From Halobaculum saliterrae (GTDB lineage Archaea; Halobacteriota; Halobacteria; Halobacteriales; Haloferacaceae): DNA of 64,000 nt. The stretch spans positions 1 through 64,000 of the forward strand of contig NZ_WUUS01000013.1 in assembly GCF_009831625.1 (NCBI RefSeq), given 5' to 3'. Below are positions 26,234-34,794 of the stretch, one piece after another (positions within the stretch are counted from its first letter, which is position 1; each line of letters opens with the position of its first letter). Below the pieces are notes generated by a model, which was not told the DNA's origin, did no database searches, and saw only the letters and a list, made by a program, of their open reading frames with translations. Position numbers and translations under genes: made by a program.

Positions 26234-27304
26234 TCACTCAACAGCGAACTCAATCGGCTCCATGTCGAGAAACGCGGTTTCGTAGCCATCGTGCCGCGCC
26301 AGTTGGGGTGGTGTCTCTACGGTGATTCTGACCGTATCGCCCGTCTTGAGTTCATCAAGACCCATCCCATAGAAACTCCCGAGGTTGGGATCGAGGGACG
26401 CTTGGAGTGTCCCTTGTGTGATTGTGTCCCCGCCTCGCTCGAGTGTTGCTGAAAGAGCCATCCTCGGGAGCATCACGCGATTGTAGGGTGTTCGAGGAGA
26501 AACGATTAGGAATGGTCCTTCAGTATCACTAAACCGATGGTCACCGTCAACGAGAGCAACCAGCATCGTTGCGTCACCGGATTGCCCTTCGTGGAGTAGT
26601 CGACCGGGAAGCTCGGATTTTGTCGGCACGACCGGTTCAGGGATCATTTCCATATCCATCAGATCGACTGTCCCACGGGTGCCCGCTTTTTCGCCTAATC
26701 GACGAATCTCCAAATTGTACGTCTCATCCGTATCGAACGTGAACTGCATCGTGGCTGACTGCCCTCGGGTAAATCGGCCTTCGAGCGGGTCAGTACGTGC
26801 TGTCTGTAGCGGACCGACCTGGAGCGTCACATCGTACTGGCCTTCTCCCGGAAGAGCGATATTGTCACCGTAATGGAATCCCATATTCGGCGAAATCATC
26901 GGCCAGAGGTTAGTAGAGGACACCTGACCGTCGCTGTTACTGATTTCGACAGAGACGTCAACCGGGAGAATCGTCTCCGTCTCGGTGTCCCAGACACTCG
27001 CCATCAGATGCACCGAATCGTCGGATTGGACGACAACTTTCGTTTTGCGTGAGCCGGTGAGGTTCCAGAAGCGGTGTGGGAACGAGTGCATCAGCGCAAA
27101 TCCGATGTCGCCGGCTGTCTTCGTCCCATACATTCCCATCCCTTCGATGATAGCGGGATAGTAAACGGCGGCAGGCCGATCCTCCACGAGCGGTGGATCA
27201 CGCCATGCAGACTGCGTCTCGAATCCGAGCCGCCCCAGGCAACCAGACAGCAGCAGGCCGCCTGAGAGGGCGGCCCCCTGTCTGAGAAACGTTCGTCGAT
27301 TCAT
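26234..27304 (-). CDS. P19-like iron-binding lipoprotein (DUF7350-like)
   Basis: About 356 residues from MNRRTFLRQGAAL, a Tat signal with lipobox LSGC. The middle contains FPHRFWNLTG, then NLWPMISPNMGFHYGDNIALPG and QYDVTLQVGPLQ, matching the P19/Tp34 iron-transport fold with its Met/His metal site. The C-terminus ends ARHDGYETAFLDMEP. A start at 27364 is open but puts the Tat motif too far in. It follows the peroxidase-like gene and an 80-codon frame, as iron-uptake lipoproteins and DyP enzymes often pair. Confidence 0.78.
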   Translation of the reverse strand: MNRRTFLRQGAALSGGLLLSGCLGRLGFETQSAWRDPPLVEDRPAAVYYPAIIEGMGMYGTKTAGDIGFALMHSFPHRFWNLTGSRKTKVVVQSDDSVHLMASVWDTETETILPVDVSVEISNSDGQVSSTNLWPMISPNMGFHYGDNIALPGEGQYDVTLQVGPLQTARTDPLEGRFTRGQSATMQFTFDTDETYNLEIRRLGEKAGTRGTVDLMDMEMIPEPVVPTKSELPGRLLHEGQSGDATMLVALVDGDHRFSDTEGPFLIVSPRTPYNRVMLPRMALSATLERGGDTITQGTLQASLDPNLGSFYGMGLDELKTGDTVRITVETPPQLARHDGYETAFLDMEPIEFAVE

Positions 27305-27408
27305 CGTTTCATCTGAGATGCTATGTTTGGTTGGTTCATATTGATTCGACTCTGTTGTCGTCAACCGGGGATATCTATCACTGACAGCCTCTACTTCCGG
27401 GTGAACCC

Positions 27409-27651
27409 TTACGCCAAGCGGACGACGAATCCGGTAAGTACCAGGAGTGAGACAATGCCGAGTAGCGCCGCCAGCAGGAGGTGCTTCTCTTCCATGGGAT
27501 TCGGCTTCGATTGGAATTCTAAAGAAACCTTTGGAACTACAACATCGCCTGCACGTTGGCGTATCAACGATGCTGTCTCGTATCCTTCATGGCGTGCCGT
27601 CTGTGGAAGTGAACCACCCCCGACCACTCGAAGCACGTTACGACGACACAT
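27409..27651 (-). CDS. 80-residue chimeric-looking membrane protein
   Basis: 80 residues starting MCRRNVLRVVGGGSLPQ. Residues 18-26 (TARHEGYET) repeat the C-terminus of the neighbouring P19-like protein (ARHDGYETAF). The protein ends with one membrane helix, HLLLAALLGIVSLLVLTGFVV. It lies 3 bases after the upstream stop, so it could be translated. It looks like a deletion product of a P19-like paralogue, keeping a Tat-like start and the last segment. Confidence 0.45.
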   Translation of the reverse strand: MCRRNVLRVVGGGSLPQTARHEGYETASLIRQRAGDVVVPKVSLEFQSKPNPMEEKHLLLAALLGIVSLLVLTGFVVRLA

Positions 27652-27654
27652 GCG

Positions 27655-28944
27655 TCACCTCTTGTGCGTCCCAGCCGGCTGTGCAGGCGGCAGCGCGCGC
27701 AACGACCGCGGCGGGACGAAGAAATTACCGCGACGCTCAGTACGGATGTACTGCAGAATGCCGTTGTTGTTCCGCTGGCCGACGGCCGACTGCTCGGTGA
27801 CGTCAATGCCATTCATCGCGTCCCTCGTGTCGACGAAGTCGGTGATCCGTCGCTGGAGTGAGAGGAAATGCACGCCCGCTTGTCCTCCGTCAGTCGAATC
27901 AAAGTCACGTCGAAGCAGCAGCGGTGAGTCATCATCGTCGCGAACACGGGCGTTCTTCTGTGCGTGACCCACCACACCCATCTCGCGGGCGGTTTCATCG
28001 GTCGGTTCACAGTCGACGACTCCGCTGCTGTCCCCGAGGTTGTCTCCGGTACCTTCGATGATGTCGTTCTCGGCGTGGTATGGACAGAACATCTTCGCCT
28101 CACGCTGCCAGCGATCGTCCTGATTGTACCACTGGTTGAGGTTGAGTTGGAGCTTGGAGATGTGCTGAGTCGTGCCATCGGCGAACGGCCCTGACTGGAT
28201 CGTCACGCGATCTTCACTAGCTTGGTTCTTTCTGAACCCCGATTTGAATCCCATGAAGAGGGGGGCGTCATCCGGGACTTTGTCGGCTGGAACACCCTCA
28301 GCGTCACCTGCATTCTTCGCCGGCAACCCGTCCCCAATGAAGCCCGTCCGCCGGTCGGCGATTGAGAAAACATCCGTCAGTGCAGCGTCAGGCTGATCAA
28401 CACCGTTGAGCGTCGATTTGTTCCCTTTGAGGGCTTCTTCGGCACCTAGTACCACCTGTGCCGTGTTGCTCGCGAGATGGACGACTGCATCGGGCGTGTC
28501 GAACTCAGGATCCTCAAACGGCGCAAGTGCTTCCGGATCGGGGAGGTCGACGCCTTCGGGAAGGGATTCATCGAATCGGTCGAAGTATGCCGGGGAATAA
28601 CTCACCGTGAGCAGTATGCCATCCCCGCTTCGCTCGTAGGCGTATTCAATGCCACGGAGAGCTGTGTCAACTTGGTCGCGGTCGTCGTCGGTCGGCTGTC
28701 CGACTCGTCGGTAATTCAGATAGAGGAGCACACGATGGCTCGGAGCGACGACGTTCCCATGGTCGTCCCGTGCGAGGACCTCATTCCAAGCATGCTGCCG
28801 TTGTGGATACGACGAGAGATCATCCGGTCCCGTCGGAGCATCAATCTCTTCACGGCCTATACAGGCACTAAATGCTGTTGTCCCGCCGATTGCGACAGCC
28901 GATCTGAGGAAGTCTCTGCGAGGAATAACCCTCTCGTCAGTCAT
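27655..28944 (-). CDS. Tat-exported DyP-like peroxidase protein (DUF7405-like)
   Basis: 429 residues with a Tat signal IPRRDFLRSAVAIGG. The body has features of haloarchaeal DyP-type proteins: FMGFKSGFRKNQ, the acidic GDNLGDSSG and the block GVVGHAQKNARVRDDDD with a possible proximal His, then LLLRRDFDS and GVHFLSLQRRITDFVDTRDAMNG. I recall this group as DUF7405. Heme peroxidase activity is inferred from the family. Placement with a P19-like iron lipoprotein recalls the Efe iron-uptake arrangement, but no permease is present. Confidence 0.78.
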   Translation of the reverse strand: MTDERVIPRRDFLRSAVAIGGTTAFSACIGREEIDAPTGPDDLSSYPQRQHAWNEVLARDDHGNVVAPSHRVLLYLNYRRVGQPTDDDRDQVDTALRGIEYAYERSGDGILLTVSYSPAYFDRFDESLPEGVDLPDPEALAPFEDPEFDTPDAVVHLASNTAQVVLGAEEALKGNKSTLNGVDQPDAALTDVFSIADRRTGFIGDGLPAKNAGDAEGVPADKVPDDAPLFMGFKSGFRKNQASEDRVTIQSGPFADGTTQHISKLQLNLNQWYNQDDRWQREAKMFCPYHAENDIIEGTGDNLGDSSGVVDCEPTDETAREMGVVGHAQKNARVRDDDDSPLLLRRDFDSTDGGQAGVHFLSLQRRITDFVDTRDAMNGIDVTEQSAVGQRNNNGILQYIRTERRGNFFVPPRSLRALPPAQPAGTHKR

Positions 28945-29049
28945 AAATGAGGTTAGGGACTCAAAAGTAAAGTCGTTGCGGTGAAGTTGCTGAGTCAGTC
29001 TGAATTCGTGTTTTATTTTTTGATTACCACTGTAAGAGAGGTCGGGTGG

Positions 29050-29997
29050 CTACGCTGGGAGTACCAGATACGACACGGTGTATGCGGCGGCCGCGAGGGT
29101 AACGGCAGCCAGCGCAGTTGTAACGGTATTAATCAACTGAATCGATCTATCCTCTTGCCAACCCGAACGATTCGGAATTCCAATAAAACCAATCAAAAGA
29201 ACGCTGAATACGAACGGTGACGCGGTCTCAACAGTCGGTGCGGGTATCGCGAAGACCGCGCCGCCGTAAGCAATCCCCAGCGCTGCACGGCGGTTGAGAT
29301 GCCGCTTAAGACGCCATCCTCGCAGCCGTGCGACGACGAGGAACCCCGCCCAAATAATCGTGAGCTCAATAAAGAAGGCGCCGAGAAGATGTAGCGTCGG
29401 ATCGGAGCTGAGAAGCATCTGGCCGTTCAATAGACCGGCTTCGATCGGGAGGGGATAGAATAGTGCCGGCGACGGACCAGCTAATACGTCGCCGAACGGG
29501 TGAGATACGAGCCCGAGGACTCCAGCGCCGAGAACGGCTCTCGGACCCACACCGACTCGCTCCGCAGACGTAACCAGTCCAACTCCAACAAGGACGAACG
29601 CAGCGACCACAGCGCCCGGTGCGATTCCGTCAATGACTGTTACGATGAGGATCAGGCCGCCGAGGATGAGCCCACTGAGTGTGCCGGCTTGAGGGCCGTA
29701 ACTATCACGAGCACGCCAAGCGGCAAACCCGATAGCTGCGAAGACGCCGACGACCAGCGAGTGGGTGGCCCCACGGTGGATCTCGTTTGCAACATCCCAG
29801 AATGCGTCAGAGGTTACGAATGCGCCCTCCAGACTGCCGATAAGTCCAACTACGGCGTACAGCATATCGACATCTGGGAGCGTCGCAAACGAGCCAGCCA
29901 CTACTCCGACCACAAGCGCACGCTCCTCTGGCCACCCCCGCCAGGCAGCGACACTCGCTGCTATGGCGAACGCAGCCAGAAAATGTCCGATGAACAT
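29050..29997 (-). CDS. Membrane-bound metal-dependent hydrolase (DUF457/YdjM-like)
   Basis: 315 residues, seven to eight helices. N-terminal GHFLAAF, then LPDVDMLY, then HRGATHSLVVG are the His/Asp motifs of the DUF457 family. The second half holds LVSHPFGDVLAGPSPALFYPL with a further His/Asp pair and predicted membrane-embedded metal ligands. These proteins are predicted hydrolases of lipids or polymers; the true substrate is unknown. Confidence 0.85.
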   Translation of the reverse strand: MFIGHFLAAFAIAASVAAWRGWPEERALVVGVVAGSFATLPDVDMLYAVVGLIGSLEGAFVTSDAFWDVANEIHRGATHSLVVGVFAAIGFAAWRARDSYGPQAGTLSGLILGGLILIVTVIDGIAPGAVVAAFVLVGVGLVTSAERVGVGPRAVLGAGVLGLVSHPFGDVLAGPSPALFYPLPIEAGLLNGQMLLSSDPTLHLLGAFFIELTIIWAGFLVVARLRGWRLKRHLNRRAALGIAYGGAVFAIPAPTVETASPFVFSVLLIGFIGIPNRSGWQEDRSIQLINTVTTALAAVTLAAAAYTVSYLVLPA

Positions 29998-30092
29998 GCC
30001 ATTTGTATGTCGTCACAGAATATAAGTATAGCATGAGTGAGACCCTCAATCAGGGACGACGGTGGCTTGGAGAATAGAAAGTCGGTTGTTCG

Positions 30093-30515
30093 CTACCTTA
30101 CTCTCACTGTCCCGACCATTTCAGAACTCTCGTGTGGGATACAAAAGTACCCGTACGTACCTGGTTCCTCGAACGTATGCTCGTAGTTCTCGCCCGGAGC
30201 GATGAGTCCCTCGGTGACCCGGTTCCTTACAGCACCCTCTGACTCGAAGTCACCGCTGGCGAAGTACGCCGCTTCGTCTGGAATCTCGTCTTCATACGCC
30301 GTAACCGTGTGATCGATGTCACTCTCGTTCGTCCACGTAACCGTCTCACCAGGTTCGATGGTCGCGGTCTTCGGCTCAAATCTGAGGTCGCCGGGCATCG
30401 TGACGGTCTGGGCCGACGAGGACTGCCCGTTTAGACACCCGGCAGTGCTGAGAGTCGCAAAGGTCGCAGTGCCGAGTCGCAACAGCTTTCGCCGACTGTA
30501 AAGCTCGAGTGACAT
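30093..30515 (-). CDS. Halocyanin-like blue copper lipoprotein
   Basis: 140 residues. Signal RRKLLRLGTATFATLSTAGC ends in a lipobox; one cupredoxin domain follows with His in DIDHTVTAY, then Cys, His and Met in YFCIPHESSEM. It lies 24 bases after the ZIP gene, third in the run multicopper oxidase, ZIP, halocyanin. It likely carries electrons to or from the oxidase outside the membrane. Confidence 0.88.
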   Translation of the reverse strand: MSLELYSRRKLLRLGTATFATLSTAGCLNGQSSSAQTVTMPGDLRFEPKTATIEPGETVTWTNESDIDHTVTAYEDEIPDEAAYFASGDFESEGAVRNRVTEGLIAPGENYEHTFEEPGTYGYFCIPHESSEMVGTVRVR

Positions 30516-30539
30516 TATATTAGAATCGCCCGGAACCTA

Positions 30540-31790
30540 TTAGAGCGCCACGAAGAGGTCAGTCACGTACATGATGGCGAGGCCGAGCAGAAACGCGAGT
30601 ATGTTCGTCGTACTCGCCACGCGACCGCCAGCATCACGAACCATTCGCGCGATCTCCCAGTCGACCTGCAGGATCGCGCCAACGCCGATCGCGAGGAAGA
30701 AGGCACCGAGCGTCGGCGAGTACGCGAGACTACCGATCCAGCCCCCGAGGATGACGGGTGCGCCGGCGATGACGCCGAGCGCGGCGAAGTGTCCGAGCGA
30801 CGGCCGCTCTCCGCGGGCAACCGGCGCGACGACGGCTGGACCCTCCGTCACGTTGTGGAGCATGAACCCGATCACCAGGAATGCACCGAGCGACACGCGC
30901 CCGAGTGCGAACGAGCTCCCGATAGCAAGTCCCTCCGCAAGGTTGTGCAGGCCGATCCCGACCGCGACTAGATACGCGATCCAGAGACCGCTACTCGCCC
31001 GACTATCGCCAGCGGCGACACGGCCCTCGCGCCACGCACTGATCGCCTGGACGAGCAGGAGTGCACCGAATATTCCAAAGACGACCAGGAGGTTGCCCTC
31101 GTAGGCGCCCGGAACTCGTTCGGCGAGTTCGAACGCTTCGAACCCGGCGTCGAACGCCAAGAAGCCCAGTACGCCGGCCGCAAACAAGAGCACGGCGTGT
31201 AGCCACCGATCGCTCATCGTCTTGATGTAGGGGAACCACAGCATCCCTAACGCGACCGGAATCACGCCCACGAACAGCCCGATGACTGCAAGCGTTCCGA
31301 GCAGACCGAGGCTGAATCCGGGTGACTGACTCGGGGCGAGGATCGTATTATGGAACGTCGCACCGTCAGAGAGTACGAGCGCGACTTCGAGATCCCACCC
31401 CGGATTCCAGTGGTATGGAATCACGATCTGTGCGCTCTCCATCGGGGCGAGCGTACGGTCACCACCGGCACCTTCGATCCGGAAATCCCAGTAGGCCTCA
31501 TCGACGAGAACCTGTGATATCGTCACAGATTCGGGGCCGTTATTCGTCACGTGCAGGACGACCGTTTCGTCGCTCGGAAGCGTCGTGTGCGTGACCGTCA
31601 CGTCGGGAAGCGGTTCGCCGCTCTGGACGCCAGCGAGCGGTGACGTGAACGCGAACACGCCCAGGACGATCACGAGCAACACGATCGGGAGTAAGGCGCT
31701 GACCCATCGCGGAAGCCCGAGCGGTCGTGTGAGCTCTTCGTCGGCCGTTACACCACCATCCGTCGTCGTGTCTCGTGTCTTGTCCGCCAT
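30540..31790 (-). CDS. ZIP-family metal transporter with N-terminal exported beta domain
   Basis: 416 residues. One TM helix (about 30-50) is followed by an outside beta domain of roughly 110 residues, then the eight-helix ZIP core. Metal-site motifs are HNLAEGLAIG and HNVTEGPAVVAP. The beta domain carries VTHTTLPSDETVVLHVTNNGPESV in parts, an immunoglobulin-like pattern. It imports Zn2+, Fe2+ or Mn2+. The start is 2 bases from the stop of the multicopper oxidase gene, so they are coupled; the oxidase may prepare the metal for or protect it from uptake. Confidence 0.85.
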   Translation of the reverse strand: MADKTRDTTTDGGVTADEELTRPLGLPRWVSALLPIVLLVIVLGVFAFTSPLAGVQSGEPLPDVTVTHTTLPSDETVVLHVTNNGPESVTISQVLVDEAYWDFRIEGAGGDRTLAPMESAQIVIPYHWNPGWDLEVALVLSDGATFHNTILAPSQSPGFSLGLLGTLAVIGLFVGVIPVALGMLWFPYIKTMSDRWLHAVLLFAAGVLGFLAFDAGFEAFELAERVPGAYEGNLLVVFGIFGALLLVQAISAWREGRVAAGDSRASSGLWIAYLVAVGIGLHNLAEGLAIGSSFALGRVSLGAFLVIGFMLHNVTEGPAVVAPVARGERPSLGHFAALGVIAGAPVILGGWIGSLAYSPTLGAFFLAIGVGAILQVDWEIARMVRDAGGRVASTTNILAFLLGLAIMYVTDLFVAL

Positions 31791-31791
31791 G

Positions 31792-33051
31792 TTAGACCAC
31801 CTCGAAGAAGCTCATCCAGCCCAGTTCGGCGAACTCCGACTGATGGGCGTGGAACATGTACAGGCCCGGTTCATGATCGGAGTAGTCGATCTCGATGATG
31901 CCGCGCTGCGCCTGACACTGCATGATCGTGTCGACGTTCTTGCTCGTCGGTGTCAGCGTCGTCCCGTGGTCGTAGTAGTCGAAGAACTGCGAGTGCGTAT
32001 GGAACGAGTTGATGAGGTCGAACTCCGTCGCGTTGGAGAGGTACACGCGCTGGCGTTGGTTCTTATCGATCTGGATGGGGCGTTTCGTCTCGCCCGCCGT
32101 CCAGTTGCCCTCGCCGTCAGTGTCACCAACTCCGTATCCGAACGCCCGTGTGTTCGCCGCGTAGACCTCGTTAGCGCCGTCGAAGTTGGTGTCGAACGAG
32201 TTCATCACCATCACCATCTCGTTAACGGCGTCATTCTCGGCATACTCGTGGTTCCGGCTCTTCGCCTCTTCGACGAGCTGCTCTCGGAAATCGTCGGTAA
32301 TCGGGCCCGGATAGTTGACGTACTCGCGTGGATTCTCCCTGACACGTTCGGTGTCAGGATCGACGATGATCGTGCCGTAGAGTCCGCGGTGGATGTGTTC
32401 TTTCAGCGGGAGCGAGTGACAGTGATAGAAGTGTGTGCCGGCTGGCTGTGCGATCCATTCGTAGGTGAATGACTCGCCCGTATCGAGCACACCTGGCCCG
32501 TTCTGTGGAATCCCATCCATCCGCGGATTGAGGTTCTTCAGGTGTGGATGAATCGTGTGAGCATGTCGTCCGAGGTTTTTGAAGTTGACGCGGATCAGAT
32601 CGCCCTCGACAGCGCGGATCGTCGGCCCCGGTACCTGGCCGTTGTACGCCCATGCCTGGAACTCGACGCCCGGCGCGATTGCTATCGTGGTGTCGACGGC
32701 GGTGAACTCGAACTCCCGCACGGTCCGGCCATCCTCTTCGTAGACCTGCTGGGGGACGTTATCCTGCCCGCTGTCTCCAGTATTGAATGCGGTGAGGAAC
32801 TCGTGAGGATCGAAATCCAAATCCTCGTATTCGCCCACCGCACCGAAGTTACCATGTTCATCCTCATCGTCGTGATCGGAGGCGGCACTTGCCCGAGAGC
32901 TCCCGAGTCCGACGGCTGCACTGCCTGCAACACCGAGACCGCCGAGGACCGTGCGGCGACTGACACTCGTTTCACCAGTGAGTGATTCGACCAGTCGCTC
33001 CTCGAGCCGTTTCGTGACGTCTGCTGCGCTATTGTAATCTATCGATGGCAT
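31792..33051 (-). CDS. Multicopper oxidase, CuNIR-like ligand arrangement
   Basis: 419 residues. Tat motif SRRTVLGG follows an unusually long N-terminal leader of about 30 residues. Ligand blocks are HTIHPH and HFYHCHSLPLKEHIHRGLYG in domain 1 and HTHSQFF and MFHAHQSEFAELGWM in domain 2. The type 1 Cys is present only in domain 1, and the usual axial Met after it is Leu. This matches the nitrite-reductase-type distribution of copper sites. Substrate could be Mn(II), Fe(II), Cu(I) or nitrite. It heads a three-gene run with ZIP and halocyanin. Confidence 0.88.
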   Translation of the reverse strand: MPSIDYNSAADVTKRLEERLVESLTGETSVSRRTVLGGLGVAGSAAVGLGSSRASAASDHDDEDEHGNFGAVGEYEDLDFDPHEFLTAFNTGDSGQDNVPQQVYEEDGRTVREFEFTAVDTTIAIAPGVEFQAWAYNGQVPGPTIRAVEGDLIRVNFKNLGRHAHTIHPHLKNLNPRMDGIPQNGPGVLDTGESFTYEWIAQPAGTHFYHCHSLPLKEHIHRGLYGTIIVDPDTERVRENPREYVNYPGPITDDFREQLVEEAKSRNHEYAENDAVNEMVMVMNSFDTNFDGANEVYAANTRAFGYGVGDTDGEGNWTAGETKRPIQIDKNQRQRVYLSNATEFDLINSFHTHSQFFDYYDHGTTLTPTSKNVDTIMQCQAQRGIIEIDYSDHEPGLYMFHAHQSEFAELGWMSFFEVV

Positions 33052-33105
33052 GATCTCCTCCGCTGGTCAAACCTCTGCGTGCCCATAGGAGTCCCTTGAC
33101 CAACC

Positions 33106-33150
33106 CAATGTATATATTTGACTCATCTAAACTTTGATTGAGTCTAAACT
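33106..33150 (-). promoter_or_regulatory. Promoter and candidate metal-regulator operator for MCO-ZIP-halocyanin
   Basis: On the minus strand a TATA-like AAATATATAC (about 33110-33119) lies about 60 bases before the oxidase start. Directly upstream are two direct repeats AGTTTAGA (complement of TCTAAACT at 33126-33133 and 33143-33150, 17-bp period) and an inverted repeat GACTCA/TGAGTC (33120-33125, 33139-33144). The heptamer TTAGACT recurs in the DtxR gene's own promoter, so both may be bound by it. Confidence 0.5.
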
Positions 33151-33180
33151 AATACCTTGGCAGACGAGGTTTCGACCAGG

Positions 33181-33858
33181 TTAGCTTGGATTCTCGGACA
33201 GAGGTTGAGCGGAGATAGAGCGGGCAATCTTCTCGGGAAGTGCAACTGGTTCGTCGGCACCGTCTGGATCGAGTGTCACCATGCCAAATGAGGTGACCTC
33301 AACGATTTCCACTTCAGTTCCCCGGTGAATGCCGTGATCGGACAGATATCGGAGTAGATCAGCGTCTTCGTCTGGCACCCGTTCGATTCGAACGCTGTCG
33401 CCCACGTGATGGTCGGCGAGTGTTTCACCGCATTTCGGTGCTGAAATATCCAGCTCCGCGGTGGGAATCGGATCGCCATGTGGGTCAACTGCGGGATCCC
33501 CTAGCTGCTCTGCTATCCGGTCGGCAAACTGATTGCTGATGTGGTGTTCGAGGCGATCTGCTTCGTCGTGCACCTCAGCCCAACCGTACTCGAGGTGGTC
33601 CGTCAGGTATCGTTCTAAAAGCCGGTGGTGGCGAATGATTTCGAGGGCGATAGGAATGCCGGTGTCTGTGAGTTCAACCCCCTTGTAGGGTTCATGATGT
33701 ACCAAATCACGCTCGGCCAATTTTTTCACCATACTGGTGACGGAGGGTTGTTCGACGTCCATATACTCCGCGAGAACCGAGGTTCGCACTCGGTCGTCCG
33801 TCTCTTCCTGAAGGTAATAGATCGCTTTGAGATAATCCTCCATGATCGCACTCAGCAT
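33181..33858 (-). CDS. DtxR/MntR-family metal-dependent repressor
   Basis: 225 residues from MLSAIMEDYLKAIYYLQ. N-terminal wHTH with MDVEQPSVTSMVKKLAERDLV, then the dimerisation region carrying HHRLLERYLTDHL and EVHDEADRLEHHIS (metal-binding Glu/His residues of the family), and a C-terminal FeoA/SH3-like domain VRIERVPDEDADLLRYL. With Fe2+ or Mn2+ it represses metal uptake genes. It lies just upstream of the MCO-ZIP-halocyanin run, whose promoter shares its candidate operator heptamer. Confidence 0.92.
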   Translation of the reverse strand: MLSAIMEDYLKAIYYLQEETDDRVRTSVLAEYMDVEQPSVTSMVKKLAERDLVHHEPYKGVELTDTGIPIALEIIRHHRLLERYLTDHLEYGWAEVHDEADRLEHHISNQFADRIAEQLGDPAVDPHGDPIPTAELDISAPKCGETLADHHVGDSVRIERVPDEDADLLRYLSDHGIHRGTEVEIVEVTSFGMVTLDPDGADEPVALPEKIARSISAQPLSENPS

Positions 33859-33868
33859 TGGAAAAGAA

Positions 33869-33882
33869 TTAGACTGGGCTAA
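33869..33882 (-). promoter_or_regulatory. Candidate autoregulatory operator of the DtxR gene
   Basis: TTAG-N6-CTAA lies 10 bases before the start codon and overlaps the AT-rich aatttataa element. The half-site spacing resembles DtxR/IdeR boxes. The heptamer TTAGACT is shared with the site before the oxidase gene. Between here and 34124 I see no convincing gene. Confidence 0.4.
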
Positions 33883-34124
33883 ATTTATAATTTGCCCTGT
33901 GCTTTATCGCTGGTATCGCCAACAGCGGGTGCGCTCCTGATGTCGTTGAGTACAGTAATCGTCGCGATCAACGCACAGCTCCCCCGCCGCGTGGACCTGT
34001 CCATCCCCGAGTTTCCAGGTAGGACACCAGCTACGGAGGCACAGCCCGCTGACTGAGGTTCTTTCTGGCTACCCCAAGAGGGATTCCGCTGAGGTAACTG
34101 TCGCAATCGACAGACCGATGGGTG

Positions 34125-34418
34125 CTACGCAGGCACCGATTCTTTGCTCTCCAGATACTGGTTTTCCCATTCACGTCGTGCTTCTATTTCACGCTGACCG
34201 CGCTGTGTGACCGTATAGACGTTCGTCCGCTTGTCGAGTTCACCCTTCTCGAGCAGTCCTTTCTCGACGAGGTCGTCGAGATTCGGATAGAGGCGGCCGT
34301 GATTGATCTCCTGCTCGTAATAGTCGTCGAGTTCGTCCTTGATTGCGAGCCCGTGTGGTTCCTCAAGCCCTGCGGTTACGTACAAGATGTCCCGCTGGAA
34401 CCCAGTCAGATCGTGCAT
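34125..34418 (-). CDS. PadR-family transcriptional regulator
   Basis: 97 residues from MHDLTGFQRDILYVTAGL. The wHTH reads LAIKDELDDYYEQEINHGRLYPNLDDLVEKGLLEKG, the hallmark PadR sequence with GRLYPNL, then KRTNVYTVTQRGQREI. Extra in-frame codons upstream to 34484 look noncoding. It is divergent from the DUF1931 gene and may control it or the exonuclease genes. The ligand is unknown. Confidence 0.88.
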   Translation of the reverse strand: MHDLTGFQRDILYVTAGLEEPHGLAIKDELDDYYEQEINHGRLYPNLDDLVEKGLLEKGELDKRTNVYTVTQRGQREIEARREWENQYLESKESVPA

Positions 34419-34552
34419 CTGTCTGTTTCCTGTTTTTGAGGGGTAGCATATGTTCTCTCTGGTACCCCGAGGCGATTTCGGCATGACTGGGCCGGAATCT
34501 CGCGTGAAAACTTCGAACCTTTATATGGTGGACAGGAGAAGTCCGCGATGGA

Positions 34553-34720
34553 ATGTCTGACCTGATCGTCAAAGCAGCCGTGAAGGACGCACTCTCGGAT
34601 CACAACGTCTCGGCAGATTTCTACGACGCCCTCGATGAGGAGGTCGCCGAAGTGCTCAACGACGCCGCGGAGCGGGCTGAGGCCAACGACCGGAAGACGG
34701 TCCAGCCTCGCGACCTGTAG
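34553..34720 (+). CDS. DUF1931 histone-fold protein, 55 residues
   Basis: Starts MSDLIVKAAVKDALSDHNV and ends DRKTVQPRDL. This is the short haloarchaeal DUF1931 type, which has a histone-like helix-strap-helix layout. A TATA-like tttatat lies at about 34520-34527, about 26 bases before the ATG, so the transcript is probably leaderless. It may bind or bend DNA. It is divergent from the PadR gene. Confidence 0.8.
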   Translation: MSDLIVKAAVKDALSDHNVSADFYDALDEEVAEVLNDAAERAEANDRKTVQPRDL

Positions 34721-34794
34721 ACTGGGGTATCACAGTAGACCCGTCACTCGGACGTAGCTTTTTGAGGTTCTTGTTCAAAAACTACCAGACGTGT

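Noticed and set aside
33940-34056. 38-codon frame starting MSLSTVIVAINAQLPRR
   Set aside because: No Shine-Dalgarno, TATA or homology that I can see, and it lies in a gap next to a promoter region.
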